64,000 nt of DNA from an uncultured Eubacteriales bacterium (GTDB lineage Bacteria; Bacillota; Clostridia; Lachnospirales; Lachnospiraceae), in contig OMVU01000016.1 of NCBI GenBank assembly GCA_900314565.1, positions 54,802 to 118,801 of the forward strand. The letters run 5' to 3'. The notes beneath the pieces are model-generated. The model searched no databases. It had not been told where the DNA came from and saw only the letters and a program-made list of their open reading frames with translations. Position 1 is the stretch's first letter, and each line of letters begins with the position of its first letter. A program made the translations under genes and the position numbers. Positions 43,121 through 53,500 of the stretch are shown here, one piece after another.

Positions 43121-44179
43121 ATGTACAGAGATCATACAAAAGAAATACAGATAGGCTCCCGCGTGATCGGCGGTGGAAATCCGATTGCGGTCCAGTCTAT
43201 GACCAATACCAGGACAGAGAATGCAGCCGCAACGATCGCGCAGATCCTTCAGCTTGAGGAAGCCGGCTGTGAGATCATCCGATCGACGGTCCCGACGATG
43301 GAAGCTGCGGAAGCATTTCGCACGATCAAAAATGCTATCCACATTCCGATCGTCGCGGATATTCATTTTGATTACAGGCTCGCGATCGCCGCGATGGAAA
43401 ACGGGGCGGACGCGATCAGGATCAATCCCGGCAATATTGGAAGTCCCGACCGCATCAAGGCGGTCGTCGACTGTGCGAAGGAACGGAATATTCCGATCCG
43501 TGTCGGCGTCAACTCGGGATCTCTGGAGAAGGAGATCGTTGAGAAATACGGAAGGGTCACAGCGGAAGGACTCGTCGAGAGCGCGCTCGACAAGACACGG
43601 ATTATAGAGGAGATGGGCTATGACCGCATGGTCATCAGCATCAAGTCCTCGGACGTACTGATGTGCGTGAAGGCGCACGAGATCATCGCGGAGAAAACGG
43701 ATTATCCGCTCCACGTGGGCATCACGGAAGCCGGTACAGTGTTCTCAGGTACCGTAAAGTCTTCTGTGGGACTTGGCATGATCCTCGGTCAAGGGATCGG
43801 AGACACGATCCGGGTTTCGCTTACAGGCGACCCGATCGAGGAAGTGCGGGTCGGAAAGAGGATCCTGCAGACGCTCGGACTGCGCCGGGGCTATATCGAA
43901 GTTGTCTCCTGCCCGACCTGCGGGCGGACACAGATCGACCTGATCAGTCTCGCGAATTCCGTCGAAAAAATGGTCGAAGGCATTCCGCTCGATCTCAAAG
44001 TCGCAGTGATGGGCTGCGTTGTCAACGGGCCGGGCGAAGCCCGGGAGGCGGATCTCGCTGTCTGCGGCGGCGTCGGCACAGGGCTCATCATGCGCCGCGG
44101 GGAGATCATACGGAAAGTTCCGGAGTCGGAGCTCCTTTCCGCGCTCAGGGAGGAACTCGAGAACTGGAAGAGCAATTGA
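43121..44179 (+). CDS. ispG: 4-hydroxy-3-methylbut-2-enyl-diphosphate synthase
   Basis: Iron-sulfur enzyme of the MEP isoprenoid pathway, which makes HMBPP from MEcPP and so supplies undecaprenyl carriers. The 352-residue product starts MYRDHTKEIQIGSRVIGGG and shows QSMTNTRTEN, PIVADIHFDYRLA and NPGNIG. The three cluster cysteines are in SCPTCGRTQ and GCVVNGPGEA. An in-frame ATG at 43034 would add 29 residues, but GGAGG at 43102-43106 and the family N-terminus favour 43121. It lies 8 bp before polC. Confidence 0.94.
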   Translation: MYRDHTKEIQIGSRVIGGGNPIAVQSMTNTRTENAAATIAQILQLEEAGCEIIRSTVPTMEAAEAFRTIKNAIHIPIVADIHFDYRLAIAAMENGADAIRINPGNIGSPDRIKAVVDCAKERNIPIRVGVNSGSLEKEIVEKYGRVTAEGLVESALDKTRIIEEMGYDRMVISIKSSDVLMCVKAHEIIAEKTDYPLHVGITEAGTVFSGTVKSSVGLGMILGQGIGDTIRVSLTGDPIEEVRVGKRILQTLGLRRGYIEVVSCPTCGRTQIDLISLANSVEKMVEGIPLDLKVAVMGCVVNGPGEAREADLAVCGGVGTGLIMRRGEIIRKVPESELLSALREELENWKSN

Positions 44180-44187
44180 GGTAATTT

Positions 44188-47100
44188 ATGTATCCTAACG
44201 GAACGGCATTTCGAAAGGCATTTCCAAGCCTGGATCTCTCTCCGGAGGTTCAGGCTTTGCTTGACAACTGTGTTGTGGATCGTCTGATCGTGAACGGGGA
44301 CAAGACCCGCATGCGGATCTATATCTCTTCGGAAAACTGGATCGGAAAGCGCTATATTTATGAGATCGGGGAGGCGATCTCCGAACAGATCTTTGAAAAT
44401 GTAAAGATGGAGATCAGCATCGTCGAGCGTTTCAAGCTGTCCTCCCAATACACGCCGAAGAACTTTTACCGCGTATACAGAAAGTCGATGCTGCTTGAGC
44501 TCAAGACGGTCAGCCCGCTTCTGTATCAGGCCTTTCTTCATACGACGCTCGAATTCGAGGGGGACCGTGAGATCAGGGCGAAGATATCGGACAGCCTGAT
44601 CGCGGGTCAAAGGCAGGATGAGCTCGTCGGATATCTTGACAAGGTCTTCTGTGAGCGTGCCGGTTTTTATAATGTGACAGTGACGGGTGAGCTCGTTGAA
44701 AATGAAAACAAGGACATCTACGCAGCGGATGATGAAAAGATCAGGAACCGGGTGAGGGCGGTCCTCAGAAGAAACGCCGGCAGGGCAGAGAAGAAGGAAG
44801 GGGAGGCGCAGAAGCAGCAGAAGCTTCCGAATGCATCGGAAAAGCGCTACCGCCAGCAGAAGGCTTTTGCGTCGAGCGATCCGAATGTGATCCTTGGAAA
44901 AGGGATCTGGGAGGATCCGATCCCGATCAGCGAACTCGGGGAGGATCCCCATGAGGTGATCGTCCGCGGGGAAGTTTTCGCTGTGGAGACAAGGGAGACG
45001 AGGAACGGCAAGATCATTTTCAACGTCTCGATGACAGATTACACGGACAGTATCCGGTTCAAGCTGTGGCTTCTGCCGGAAGAGCTGAAGGAATATACAG
45101 ATACTTTCAAAAAGGGCAGATGCTTTCTCGTCAAGGGCATGATGGATTTCGATCAGTTCGAGAAGGAAGTCATGATCAAGACGGTCTACTCGATCAAGAA
45201 GATCGATCCTTTCAAAACAGTCAGAGAGGATCACGCCGCGGCGAAGCGCGTTGAACTGCACTGTCATACGAAGATGTCCGATATGGACGCGGTCTCTTCC
45301 GCGAAGGATATCATCGGACAGGCGAAGCGGTGGGGAATGAAAGCCCTTGCGATCACAGATCACGGAGTAGTGCAGGCCTTTCCGGAAGCGCATCACGCGT
45401 CGGATGAGAAAGACCCTGATTTTAAGGTCATCTACGGCTGTGAAGGGTATCTTGTCGACGATATGGTCAGCATGGTATCCGGCAGAACAGACGTGAGCGT
45501 GGAGGAGCCGGTCGTCGTTGTCCAGATCGTGACGACCGGAATGAGCGCGGTGAGTCATGATATTATTGAACTGTCCGCGCAGAAGATCGTGAAGGGAAAC
45601 CTGACGGACAGTCTGACGACGCTCGTCAACCCGGGCAATCCGCTTCCCTTTTCCTTTACGAGGGAGACCGGAATCCGGGACGAGATGCTCCCCGGCATGC
45701 CGGATCTTCGCGGAGCCCTTGTCCGGTTCCTGGAATTTGCGGGCGATATGCCCATCGTCGCCTACGATGTGGATCTCGTTACGGAGTTCCTCAGGGAAGG
45801 GTGCAGAAAGACAGGTCTTTCCTGGGATTCCGACGGAAAAGGGGAACGGACACTCGTAGATATTTCGGGCTGTGTCCGATTCCTTCTTCCTCAGGTGAGC
45901 AGGAGTTCCCTCGAGAAGCTGTCGAAGGCCATGAAGGTACCTCTCGGCAATCCGAACAGGGCAGGCGATCAGGCCTATGCGATGGCGAAAGCCTTCCTGC
46001 TGCTTCTCGATGCCATGAAGAAGGAGCAGATCAGGACATACGGAGACCTCAATGCCCGCGGCATGATCTCTGAGGAGCGGATCAGGAATCTTCCGTATTA
46101 TCACATTATCATACTGGCGAAAAATGAGACGGGCCGCCGCAACCTCTATCGGCTCGTGTCTGAGTCGCACCTCAAATATTTTAAGAAGAGGCCCCGCATT
46201 CCGAGATCCCTTCTCATGGAGTGCAGGGAAGGTCTGATCCTTGGCTCTGCCTGTTCAGCAGGAGAGCTGTATTCGGCGATCCTTCTCGAGAAACCCGCGT
46301 CGGTGATCACAAAGATCGTGAATTTCTACGACTATCTGGAAGTGCAGCCGATCGGGAACAACGGTTATCTTGTCAGGGATGAGCTCCACGGGATCAAAAC
46401 GGACGATGACCTGAGGGAGATCAACAGGAAGATCGTGAAGCTCGCCGACGAATTCCATAAGATGTGCGTCGCCACGTGCGACGTTCATTTCCTGAATCCG
46501 GAGGACGCGATTTATCGAAGCATCATACAGTCCAGTCACGGTTACAAGGATGAAGGGCAGCCGCCGCTCTACCTGCATACGACGGAGGAGATGCTGGCCG
46601 AGTTCGCCTACCTCGGTGAGAAGAAGGCGTACGAGATCGTTGTTGAAAATACGAACCGTGTGGCGGATATGATCGAACAGATCTCTCCGATCCACCCGGA
46701 CAAGTGCCCGCCGGTCATCGAGAATTCGGATTCCGAGCTAATGGAAATGTGCTACGCGACGGCGCGCAGCATTTACGGGGACCCGATTCCGGAGCAGGTC
46801 AGGAAGCGGCTGGACAAGGAGCTCACATCCATCATCAATAACGGGTACGCGGTCATGTATATCATTGCCCAGCGTCTTGTGAAGAAATCCAGAGACGACG
46901 GATATCTCGTCGGCTCCCGTGGATCTGTCGGGTCGTCGCTGGTCGCGACCATGTCCAATATCACGGAGGTGAATCCTCTGCCGCCCCACTACCTGTGTCC
47001 GAACTGCCACTATGTGGACTTCGATTCGGAGCTCGTAAAGTCCTACGGGGGACGATGCGGGGCCGATATGCCGGATATGGTGTGTCCGCACTGCGGGACA

Positions 47101-48603
47101 CCGCTCTCCAAGATGGGATTTGACATCCCGTTCGAGACGTTCCTGGGGTTCAAGGGGGATAAGGAGCCCGATATCGACCTGAATTTTTCCGGTGATGAGC
47201 AGGGCATTGCCCAGCAGTATACGGAAGTCATCTTCGGGAAGGGACAGACCTTCAAGGCAGGTACGGTCGGCACGGTCGCCGAAAAGACAGCCTACGGCCT
47301 TGCGATGCATTATTTTGAGGATAAGGGTGTCTCCAAGAAGAACTGTGAGCTCGAGCGCCTTGCACAGGGCTGTGTCGGTGTCCGCAGAACGACCGGCCAG
47401 CATCCCGGCGGAGTCATCGTTCTCCCGAAGGGGATGGATATCAACTGGTTCACGCCGGTCCAGCACCCTGCAAATGATATGTCCTCCGACATCATCACGA
47501 CACATTTTGACTATCACTCGATCGACCGGAACCTTCTGAAGCTCGATATTCTGGGCCACGATGATCCCACGATCATCCGCATGCTCGAGGATCTCACCGG
47601 AACGGACCCGCTCAGCGTACCGCTGGACGACCCCGGCGTCCTGTCTCTCTTTTCGGGGCTTGACGCGCTCGGTCTCAGGCCCGGGGATCTCGGAAGCATC
47701 GATCTCGGAACGCTCGGCGTACCCGAGTTCGGGACGAACTTCGTCATGGGCATGCTCCGCGATACGAAGCCGAAGACGCTCTCCGAGCTGATCAGAATAT
47801 CCGGCCTGTCCCACGGCACGAACGTCTGGCTGGACAACGCCCAGTACTTTATCAAGCAGGGAGACTGTACGCTGTCCACCGCGATTTGCACACGTGACGA
47901 CATCATGCTGAACCTGATCGCCTGGGGCGTGGAGCCTGAGCATTCCTTCAAGATCATGGAGGCTGTGCGAAAGGGCAAAGGGTTGACGCCTGACCAGGAG
48001 AAGGAGATGCGCGAACACGGCGTGCCGGACTGGTACATCAAGTCCTGTAAGCGCATCAAATACATGTTTCCGAAGGCCCATGCGGCGGCCTACGTTATGA
48101 ACGCCTTCCGCATTGCCTACTATAAAATAAATTATCCTCTTGCCTATTACGCGGCGATGTTCTCGATCCGCGTCACGACCTTTGACTATGTCATTATGGC
48201 TCAGGGCAGAAAAGTGCTCGAGGCAAAGTACGAGGAGCTCTCAAAGAGCAGTGAGAGAAGCCCGAGGGAGGAGGAGATGATGAAGGACATGCTCATCGTC
48301 CGCGAGATGTACGCCCGCGGCTTTGAGTTCGCCCCCATCGATCTCTACAAATCGGGCGCGACTCGCTTCAGGATCCTGGACGGGAAGCTGCTGCCTTCCT
48401 TCAACTCTGTCGCCGGTCTGGGCGACAGCAACGCCGTGGCGATCGAGAAGGCGGCGAAGGAGGGACCCTTCCTCTCGAAGGATGATTTCAGGAACAGGAC
48501 GCATACGTCCCAGACGATCGTTGACCTGTTCGATGAGTACGGGATTCTCGGAGATATTCCCGAGACGAATCAGATCTCGCTGTTCGACCTGATGTCGGGC
48601 TGA
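44188..48603 (+). CDS. polC: PolC-type DNA polymerase III alpha subunit with catalytically dead exonuclease domain
   Basis: Replicative polymerase of low-GC Gram-positives, 1471 residues (B. subtilis PolC is about 1437). Order: N-terminal domain; OB fold (about 265-345); PHP domain (VELHCHTKMSDMDAV, AITDH, GCEGYLVDD, CDVHFLNP) interrupted by the DEDD exonuclease domain (about 440-610); zinc motif CPNC/CPHC (about 935-970); palm with PDIDLNFS; and C-terminal helix-hairpin region. In the exonuclease domain FDxETTG reads VQIVTTG (Q446, V448), HNxSFD reads YDVDLV (V531) and HHRAxYD reads PNRAGDQ (N590, Q595). All five catalytic positions are lost, so proofreading by this domain is not expected. 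Confidence 0.96.
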   Translation: MYPNGTAFRKAFPSLDLSPEVQALLDNCVVDRLIVNGDKTRMRIYISSENWIGKRYIYEIGEAISEQIFENVKMEISIVERFKLSSQYTPKNFYRVYRKSMLLELKTVSPLLYQAFLHTTLEFEGDREIRAKISDSLIAGQRQDELVGYLDKVFCERAGFYNVTVTGELVENENKDIYAADDEKIRNRVRAVLRRNAGRAEKKEGEAQKQQKLPNASEKRYRQQKAFASSDPNVILGKGIWEDPIPISELGEDPHEVIVRGEVFAVETRETRNGKIIFNVSMTDYTDSIRFKLWLLPEELKEYTDTFKKGRCFLVKGMMDFDQFEKEVMIKTVYSIKKIDPFKTVREDHAAAKRVELHCHTKMSDMDAVSSAKDIIGQAKRWGMKALAITDHGVVQAFPEAHHASDEKDPDFKVIYGCEGYLVDDMVSMVSGRTDVSVEEPVVVVQIVTTGMSAVSHDIIELSAQKIVKGNLTDSLTTLVNPGNPLPFSFTRETGIRDEMLPGMPDLRGALVRFLEFAGDMPIVAYDVDLVTEFLREGCRKTGLSWDSDGKGERTLVDISGCVRFLLPQVSRSSLEKLSKAMKVPLGNPNRAGDQAYAMAKAFLLLLDAMKKEQIRTYGDLNARGMISEERIRNLPYYHIIILAKNETGRRNLYRLVSESHLKYFKKRPRIPRSLLMECREGLILGSACSAGELYSAILLEKPASVITKIVNFYDYLEVQPIGNNGYLVRDELHGIKTDDDLREINRKIVKLADEFHKMCVATCDVHFLNPEDAIYRSIIQSSHGYKDEGQPPLYLHTTEEMLAEFAYLGEKKAYEIVVENTNRVADMIEQISPIHPDKCPPVIENSDSELMEMCYATARSIYGDPIPEQVRKRLDKELTSIINNGYAVMYIIAQRLVKKSRDDGYLVGSRGSVGSSLVATMSNITEVNPLPPHYLCPNCHYVDFDSELVKSYGGRCGADMPDMVCPHCGTPLSKMGFDIPFETFLGFKGDKEPDIDLNFSGDEQGIAQQYTEVIFGKGQTFKAGTVGTVAEKTAYGLAMHYFEDKGVSKKNCELERLAQGCVGVRRTTGQHPGGVIVLPKGMDINWFTPVQHPANDMSSDIITTHFDYHSIDRNLLKLDILGHDDPTIIRMLEDLTGTDPLSVPLDDPGVLSLFSGLDALGLRPGDLGSIDLGTLGVPEFGTNFVMGMLRDTKPKTLSELIRISGLSHGTNVWLDNAQYFIKQGDCTLSTAICTRDDIMLNLIAWGVEPEHSFKIMEAVRKGKGLTPDQEKEMREHGVPDWYIKSCKRIKYMFPKAHAAAYVMNAFRIAYYKINYPLAYYAAMFSIRVTTFDYVIMAQGRKVLEAKYEELSKSSERSPREEEMMKDMLIVREMYARGFEFAPIDLYKSGATRFRILDGKLLPSFNSVAGLGDSNAVAIEKAAKEGPFLSKDDFRNRTHTSQTIVDLFDEYGILGDIPETNQISLFDLMSG

Positions 48604-48629
48604 TGGTGGTGAATGAACTTCAATATACG

Positions 48630-48727
48630 CATTCTATCTCAGTGGGGAAGACCCCGCTTCTACAAGCGGCGGGTAAAACAATATCCGGCTCATCTCAGTG
48701 GTGGGTTACAATCCCCCACTGAGATAA
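48630..48727 (+). other. Hairpin-rich segment, possible IS200/IS605-type end remnant
   Basis: ATCTCAGTGG occurs at 48636 and 48692 and, inverted, at 48716-48725. The last two pair around GGGTTACAATCCC, and ACCCCGCTT pairs with AAGCGGCGGGT. Subterminal hairpins of this sort occur at ends of IS200/IS605 elements, but no tnpA or tnpB frame is present. The 494-bp gap from polC to 49098 consists of this segment and repeat families C, E and A. Confidence 0.35.
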
Positions 48728-48730
48728 AAG

Positions 48731-48799
48731 CCTCCGGCGGATCGCAGACGTGCGCAGTGGAAGGCGCTGACGCGCTGCGCACGTCACGGCAAGAACGCC
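48731..48799 (-). repeat. Composite dispersed repeat, family C, copy 2 (with half family B)
   Basis: The reverse complement nearly matches 4666-4734, including GACGTGCGC/GCGCACGTC arms and the GGCGTTCTTGCCG end. It begins CCTCCGGCGG and ends GCAAGAACGCC. Confidence 0.75.
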
Positions 48800-48837
48800 A
48801 AGTCACGTGAGCGAGACTTGAACTCGCGACTAAAAAT

Positions 48838-48862
48838 TACGAGAATTCTGCGTCAGAGCTTA
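48838..48862 (+). repeat. Short dispersed repeat, family E, copy 3
   Basis: ACGAGAATTCTGCGTCAGAG followed by CTTAAAT, matching 42965-42989. It ends about 10 bp before family A copy 3. Confidence 0.6.
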
Positions 48863-48871
48863 AATACTTGC

Positions 48872-49066
48872 GAAGGCGCTTGCGAAACCCTGTGCGAAAT
48901 GGAATTGTGTGAACAATTCAAACAATCTGCACAAGCCTTAGAACTTCTTCATGAACGAAAGATGTGGAATGTTCCACATCTTGAGTGAATGTTAGAAGTT
49001 CTTGGCGCGGAAGCCGTTTGAATGTTCATACAATTTCCATGGAGCACAGATTTTCGCAATTGCCTG
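48872..49066 (+). repeat. Nested palindromic repeat, family A, copy 3
   Basis: A 195-bp copy closely matching copy 1 (20018) but with the central loop shortened: GATGTGGAA and TTCCACATC directly abut here. The right end TTTTCGCAATTGCCTG is 31 bp before the next start codon. Confidence 0.85.
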
Positions 49067-49097
49067 ACTGCATTTACACACTGCAAGGAGGAACCTT

Positions 49098-50198
49098 ATG
49101 ACCGCCGTCAAGGAAGCCTTTCACGGCAGCGACCTCGAAAAGGTCGAAGCCGTATACGGAATACCGAAAGAAAAAATCGTAAGCTTCGCAGCCAACGTCA
49201 ACCCGCTCGGCATCTCCGGGAAAATGAAACGGGAACTCGCCGAACATCTTGACGTGGTCACGTCTTACCCGGACAGGGAGTATAAGGCTCTGCGGGAGAC
49301 CATAGCGGACTACACAGGCACGAGCGCGGAGCGCGTTCTTGTAGGGAACGGGTCGACTGAGCTCATTTCCCTCTTCATCCGCACGGAGCATCCGGTCAAA
49401 GCGGTCATTCTGGGACCGACCTATTCGGAGTATGAGCGGGAGATTGCTCTGTCCGGCGGTGAAAGTACATACTTCCCGCTCCCGGAGGACAACGATTTTA
49501 TTCTGAATGTCGACACCTTCTGTGAAGCGCTCGCGGAGGATACCGATCTCGTCGTTCTGTGCAACCCGAACAATCCGACGTCGACAGCCCTCTCCACGGG
49601 TGAGATCGAAAAGATTCTCCTATCCTGCGGGAAGAAGGGAATCTTCGTGAGCATCGACGAGACGTATGCCGAGTTCGCGGACGACCTGGCCGGCATTACC
49701 GCGATCCCGCTCTGCGAGAAGTACGACAATCTGATCGTTCTGCGGGGAACTTCCAAATTCTTCGCGTGTCCGGGGATACGGCTCGGCTACGCAATCTGCG
49801 GAAACGCAGAACTGAGGGAGGCTATGCGGAGCAGCCAGAATCCCTGGTCGCTCAACTCTCTTGCGGATCTCGCGGGACAGAGCATGATGACGGACACGGA
49901 ATATCAGAAAAAGACGTGGGAGCTGATCGATTCGGAGAGAAGAAGAATGACAGCCGTTCTCAGGGCCTGGGAAAGTGTTAAAGTGTATCCGGCGAGAGCG
50001 AACTTCATTTTCATGAGGATCCTCAGGGAGGATGTCACGGCCGGAGATCTCTTCGTTCACTGCATAAAGAAAGGACTCATGATCCGGGACTGCTCCACAT
50101 TCCCGTTCCTCGGCGATCGATATGTGCGGTTCTGTGTCATGCTGCCTGCCGATAACGACCGGCTGCTCGATGCGATGGCGGAGGTCCTTGATCCCTGA
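49098..50198 (+). CDS. PLP-dependent aminotransferase of the HisC/CobD group
   Basis: A 366-residue fold-type I PLP enzyme: FAANVNPLG near the N-terminus (as in threonine-phosphate decarboxylase CobD), PDREYKALRETIADYTG, NGSTELI, CNPNNPTST, SIDETYAEF, the PLP lysine in RGTSKFFACPGIRLGY, and the closing RDCSTFP...RFCVML. This set fits either histidinol-phosphate aminotransferase or CobD; the NVNPLG start and the absence of his genes lean towards a CobD-like role, but no cobalamin gene is near. AAGGAGG precedes the ATG. Confidence 0.82.
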   Translation: MTAVKEAFHGSDLEKVEAVYGIPKEKIVSFAANVNPLGISGKMKRELAEHLDVVTSYPDREYKALRETIADYTGTSAERVLVGNGSTELISLFIRTEHPVKAVILGPTYSEYEREIALSGGESTYFPLPEDNDFILNVDTFCEALAEDTDLVVLCNPNNPTSTALSTGEIEKILLSCGKKGIFVSIDETYAEFADDLAGITAIPLCEKYDNLIVLRGTSKFFACPGIRLGYAICGNAELREAMRSSQNPWSLNSLADLAGQSMMTDTEYQKKTWELIDSERRRMTAVLRAWESVKVYPARANFIFMRILREDVTAGDLFVHCIKKGLMIRDCSTFPFLGDRYVRFCVMLPADNDRLLDAMAEVLDP

Positions 50199-50243
50199 CG
50201 GAATAGGATATATTTATGTCCATGAGAGTGCTGAAGTGTTACA

Positions 50244-50490
50244 CAGGCTCTTGCGAAACTTTGTACGGAATTAAATTGTATGAACGATTCAAACAATCTG
50301 CACCAGCCTTAGAACTTCTTCATGAACGAGAGATGTGGAATGAGCAAAAACCGTGCTGTCTGAGCGCAGCGAGTTCACGATTTTTGCGAATGCTTTTCCA
50401 CATCTTGAGTGAATGTTAGAAGTTCTTGGCGCGGAAGCCGTTTGAATGTTCATACAATTTCAATGAAGTACAGCGTTTCGCAATTGCCTG
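50244..50490 (+). repeat. Nested palindromic repeat, family A, copy 4 (longest)
   Basis: A 247-bp copy with an enlarged centre: GCAAAAACCGTG and CACGATTTTTGC add another stem level within the GATGTGGAA/TTCCACATC arms. The right end is 30 bp before the TTG start at 50520. The 321-bp gap holds nothing else recognisable. Confidence 0.85.
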
Positions 50491-50519
50491 TCATAGTTGC
50501 AAACTTTGGAGGTCATGAC

Positions 50520-53500
50520 TTGATCAGAACACTCGGAGTAAAAGAAGAACAATTTGAGGAGATCCTCCGCGGTCTGACCGCTGCTCCGGACTTTATCGAC
50601 ATGGAGTGCGGGACGGGGAAGACCTGCAGCGGGGAGATCACGATACGGTGCTTTGAGGATTTTCGTCTGAAGGGCTACATAACGACCGATGAGGCAAGGA
50701 TCGTGCCGGAAAAGAGCCGCTTTGCGGGCGCTCCTTTCAGGCTTGTGTTCGGCGTCGACACCGCAGGGCTTCAGGATGGGGATGTCGTCACGGGCAACAT
50801 CTGTGTGGAGACGAACGGAGGGGCCGTGAGCATTCCGGTGCGTGTCAGCGTCCGGGATCTGATCGCCCAGTCCTCCTACGGAAGCATAGAAACACTCGAA
50901 GATTTCGGTGTCCTGGCGCAGGGAAATTATGAGGAGGCACTGCGTCTTTTCAGAAGTCCTGCCTTTCAGAAGATCCTGTCGGGAAAGGACCGCCGGTTCA
51001 GGGCTCTTTACCGGGGACTTTCACGAAATCCGGTCACTTACTCCAGAATGGAGGAGTTCCTGATCGCTTCCGGCATCAAGAGGCCGGTCGTCCTCACAGC
51101 GGATACTTCGGAGAGAAGGCTCTTCGATCTTCGGGAGTCGGTCCAGGAAAATGTCACGATCCACCGCAGCGGATGGGGCGGCATTGAGATCACCGCCGAG
51201 GCGGAGGGAGATTTTATCGAACTTCCGCGCAGAAAACTGTATGTGGATGACTTTGTCGGATCGATCTGTGAATTCGGGTTCGTGATCCGGAAAGAAAAGC
51301 TCGGGAACGGGATAAACTATGGCAAGGTCTTACTCGGTGCCTATAATTTCAATGCCGAGATCCCGGTCATGGCCAGTTCCCATGGAGAGCTCAGGGTGGA
51401 CATGACGATCATTTCCCAGAAGAACAGGGTCCGCCTCACATCCCTCTATCTCGATTATCTGATGGACCGCACAGACGTAAAGACGTTTTACTCGCAGACG
51501 AAGAAAACGCTCGCCCATATCCGGGAGACCGAGAGCTTACCGATGAGCTGCGAGCTCTACGAAGCGTACGTCGAGGAGCTCGGAGGGAACCGGACGGAAG
51601 CCAGAAGGATCCTTCAGGAGATCTCAAAGAGGAGCTTTAAGGAGGAGCCGCTGGAGAACCGGGCTGCATTTTTCTATGTCGGTTATATCACCGGCCTGCT
51701 CGACCCGGCAAAGGTCGATATCGCTCTTAAGATCAGGGAGATGCAGCAGAGAAAACAGGAGAGTCTCCTGCTCACCTGGATCCTGTTCCGGGTGGACCCG
51801 GATCTCCTGAGAAGCCCGTCGAAGAAAATGCGCTACATGGAGAAACTGTATGCATCTGGCTGCAGGAGTCCGATCCTCTACATGGAGGCGATCTATCTGA
51901 TCCGCCGCGACGGGAATAATCTGCGAAGGATGAATGCTTTTATGCGGAGCGTGCTCCTCTTCGCGGTCAACGCGGGGATGATCTCGGAAGACATGGCGCG
52001 CCGTGCAGCGCACCTCTCCGACAATGAAAAGAGCTTTACGGGCATCATGTACAGAGTACTCGCAGGCGCTTATGAATATCATCCGCTGCCGGATGTACTG
52101 GAGGCTGTCTGCAAGCTCCTCATGAAGTCGATGACGCTGGGACCGGAGTATTTCAAGTGGTTCCGCCTTGCCGTAGAGCACGAGATCCGGATCACAAGGA
52201 TCTATGAATTCTACATCGAGACAATGCCGGAGAATTATCAGAAGCCTCTGCCGAGATCTGTCCTTCGGTATTTCGCGATGAATAATATGCTTTCCGACAG
52301 AAAGAAAGCGCTTCTGTACGCGAATATTATAAAGAACCGTCAGGCAGACCGCCGTACTTACGCGATCTATGAGCCGACGATGCGTGATTTTGCCGAGCGG
52401 ATGCTCTCCGACGGCCGCCTGGATCCGCAGTATGCGATCCTCTATCAGAATTTCATCACGGATGTCGTGGATTCGGAGGACGGTGAACTGATTGCGCCGG
52501 TCCTCTTTACGAGCCGCGTATACACGGACGATCCCCGCATGCGGGAGGTCATCGTCGTCCATGAGGAGATGGAAGGGGAGGAGCGCTGGCCTGTCAGGGG
52601 CGGGGAAGCCTACATCCGCCGCTATACTGACCGTGCCGCCATCCTCTTTGCAGACTGGCTGGACAACCGGTATGCGAGCGGTATTGCGTTTTCGGAGGAG
52701 CCGCTTCTCTCGGAGAAAGGCCTCGCGGATGCCTGTATCCTGCAGCGCGTAAGATTTCCGGGGCTGATCCTGCACGCCTGTGTGGATGAAGAGGGAAATG
52801 TGCTGAGCGGCGAGGAAAAGAGCGAGCTTCTCGAGGCTGCTGTGGCATCGGACGCTTTTACGGAGGATTTCCGGCGGGAGATCAGGCGCACCCGCCTTGC
52901 GGAACTGATTTCCGGAGGAGACCGGGAAGCGCTTGAGCAGTTCCTTAACGGGCTTCCGGTCGAAGATCTAAGCGGCAGGGACCGGGTCATGGTGATTGGC
53001 GCCATGATCGGATGCGGACTCATGGGAAAAGCCTTTGAGGTGATCCGTACCCTTGGCGCGGAGGGGATCGACCCCAGACTGCTCGTCCGCCTTGTCGAAT
53101 ATGAAATTGCCGAACATGATTTTCTGGAAAATGAAGATATTCTCCTCCTCTGCGCCTATGTCTTCCGACAGGGCAAATTCGGCGAGCATATGCTCGAATA
53201 CCTTGCGGAATACTTCAGCGGGAGCCTGAGCGAGATGCTGCTCGTCAGGGAATCCGCCGCCGATTTCTTCGTCGATACGAAGGGGATTGAGGAGAGGATC
53301 CTCAGCAGGGCTACCTTTACGGGAAGACTGCTGCCCGAAAAATCTGACATTCTGGCAAATTACAGGGAACACGGCGGGAACCGGAAGGTCGTGCGGGGAT
53401 ATCTCCTCATGGAATCCGACCGGTGCTTCAGAGCCAGGACAAAGATCAGTGATTATTCGGCTGCATTTATTGAGAAGACCATAAGGACCGGCGAGAAGAC

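Noticed and set aside
48811-48827. On the - strand, GCGAG-TTCAAGT-CTCGC looks exactly like a tRNA T-arm.
   Set aside because: No D-arm, anticodon arm or acceptor partner is found around it, and part of the region matches the family E repeat near 42965, which has no such arm. I take it as chance.
20018-50490. Family A repeats considered as insertion sequences or integron sites.
   Set aside because: No copy has a transposase frame; they are wholly palindromic and at most 247 bp, so repeat is the safer label.
50610-50640. GTGKT in the large solenoid protein resembles a Walker A motif.
   Set aside because: The glycine required four residues before GK is missing, and no Walker B or ATPase domain follows; it lies inside a beta-sandwich-like segment.
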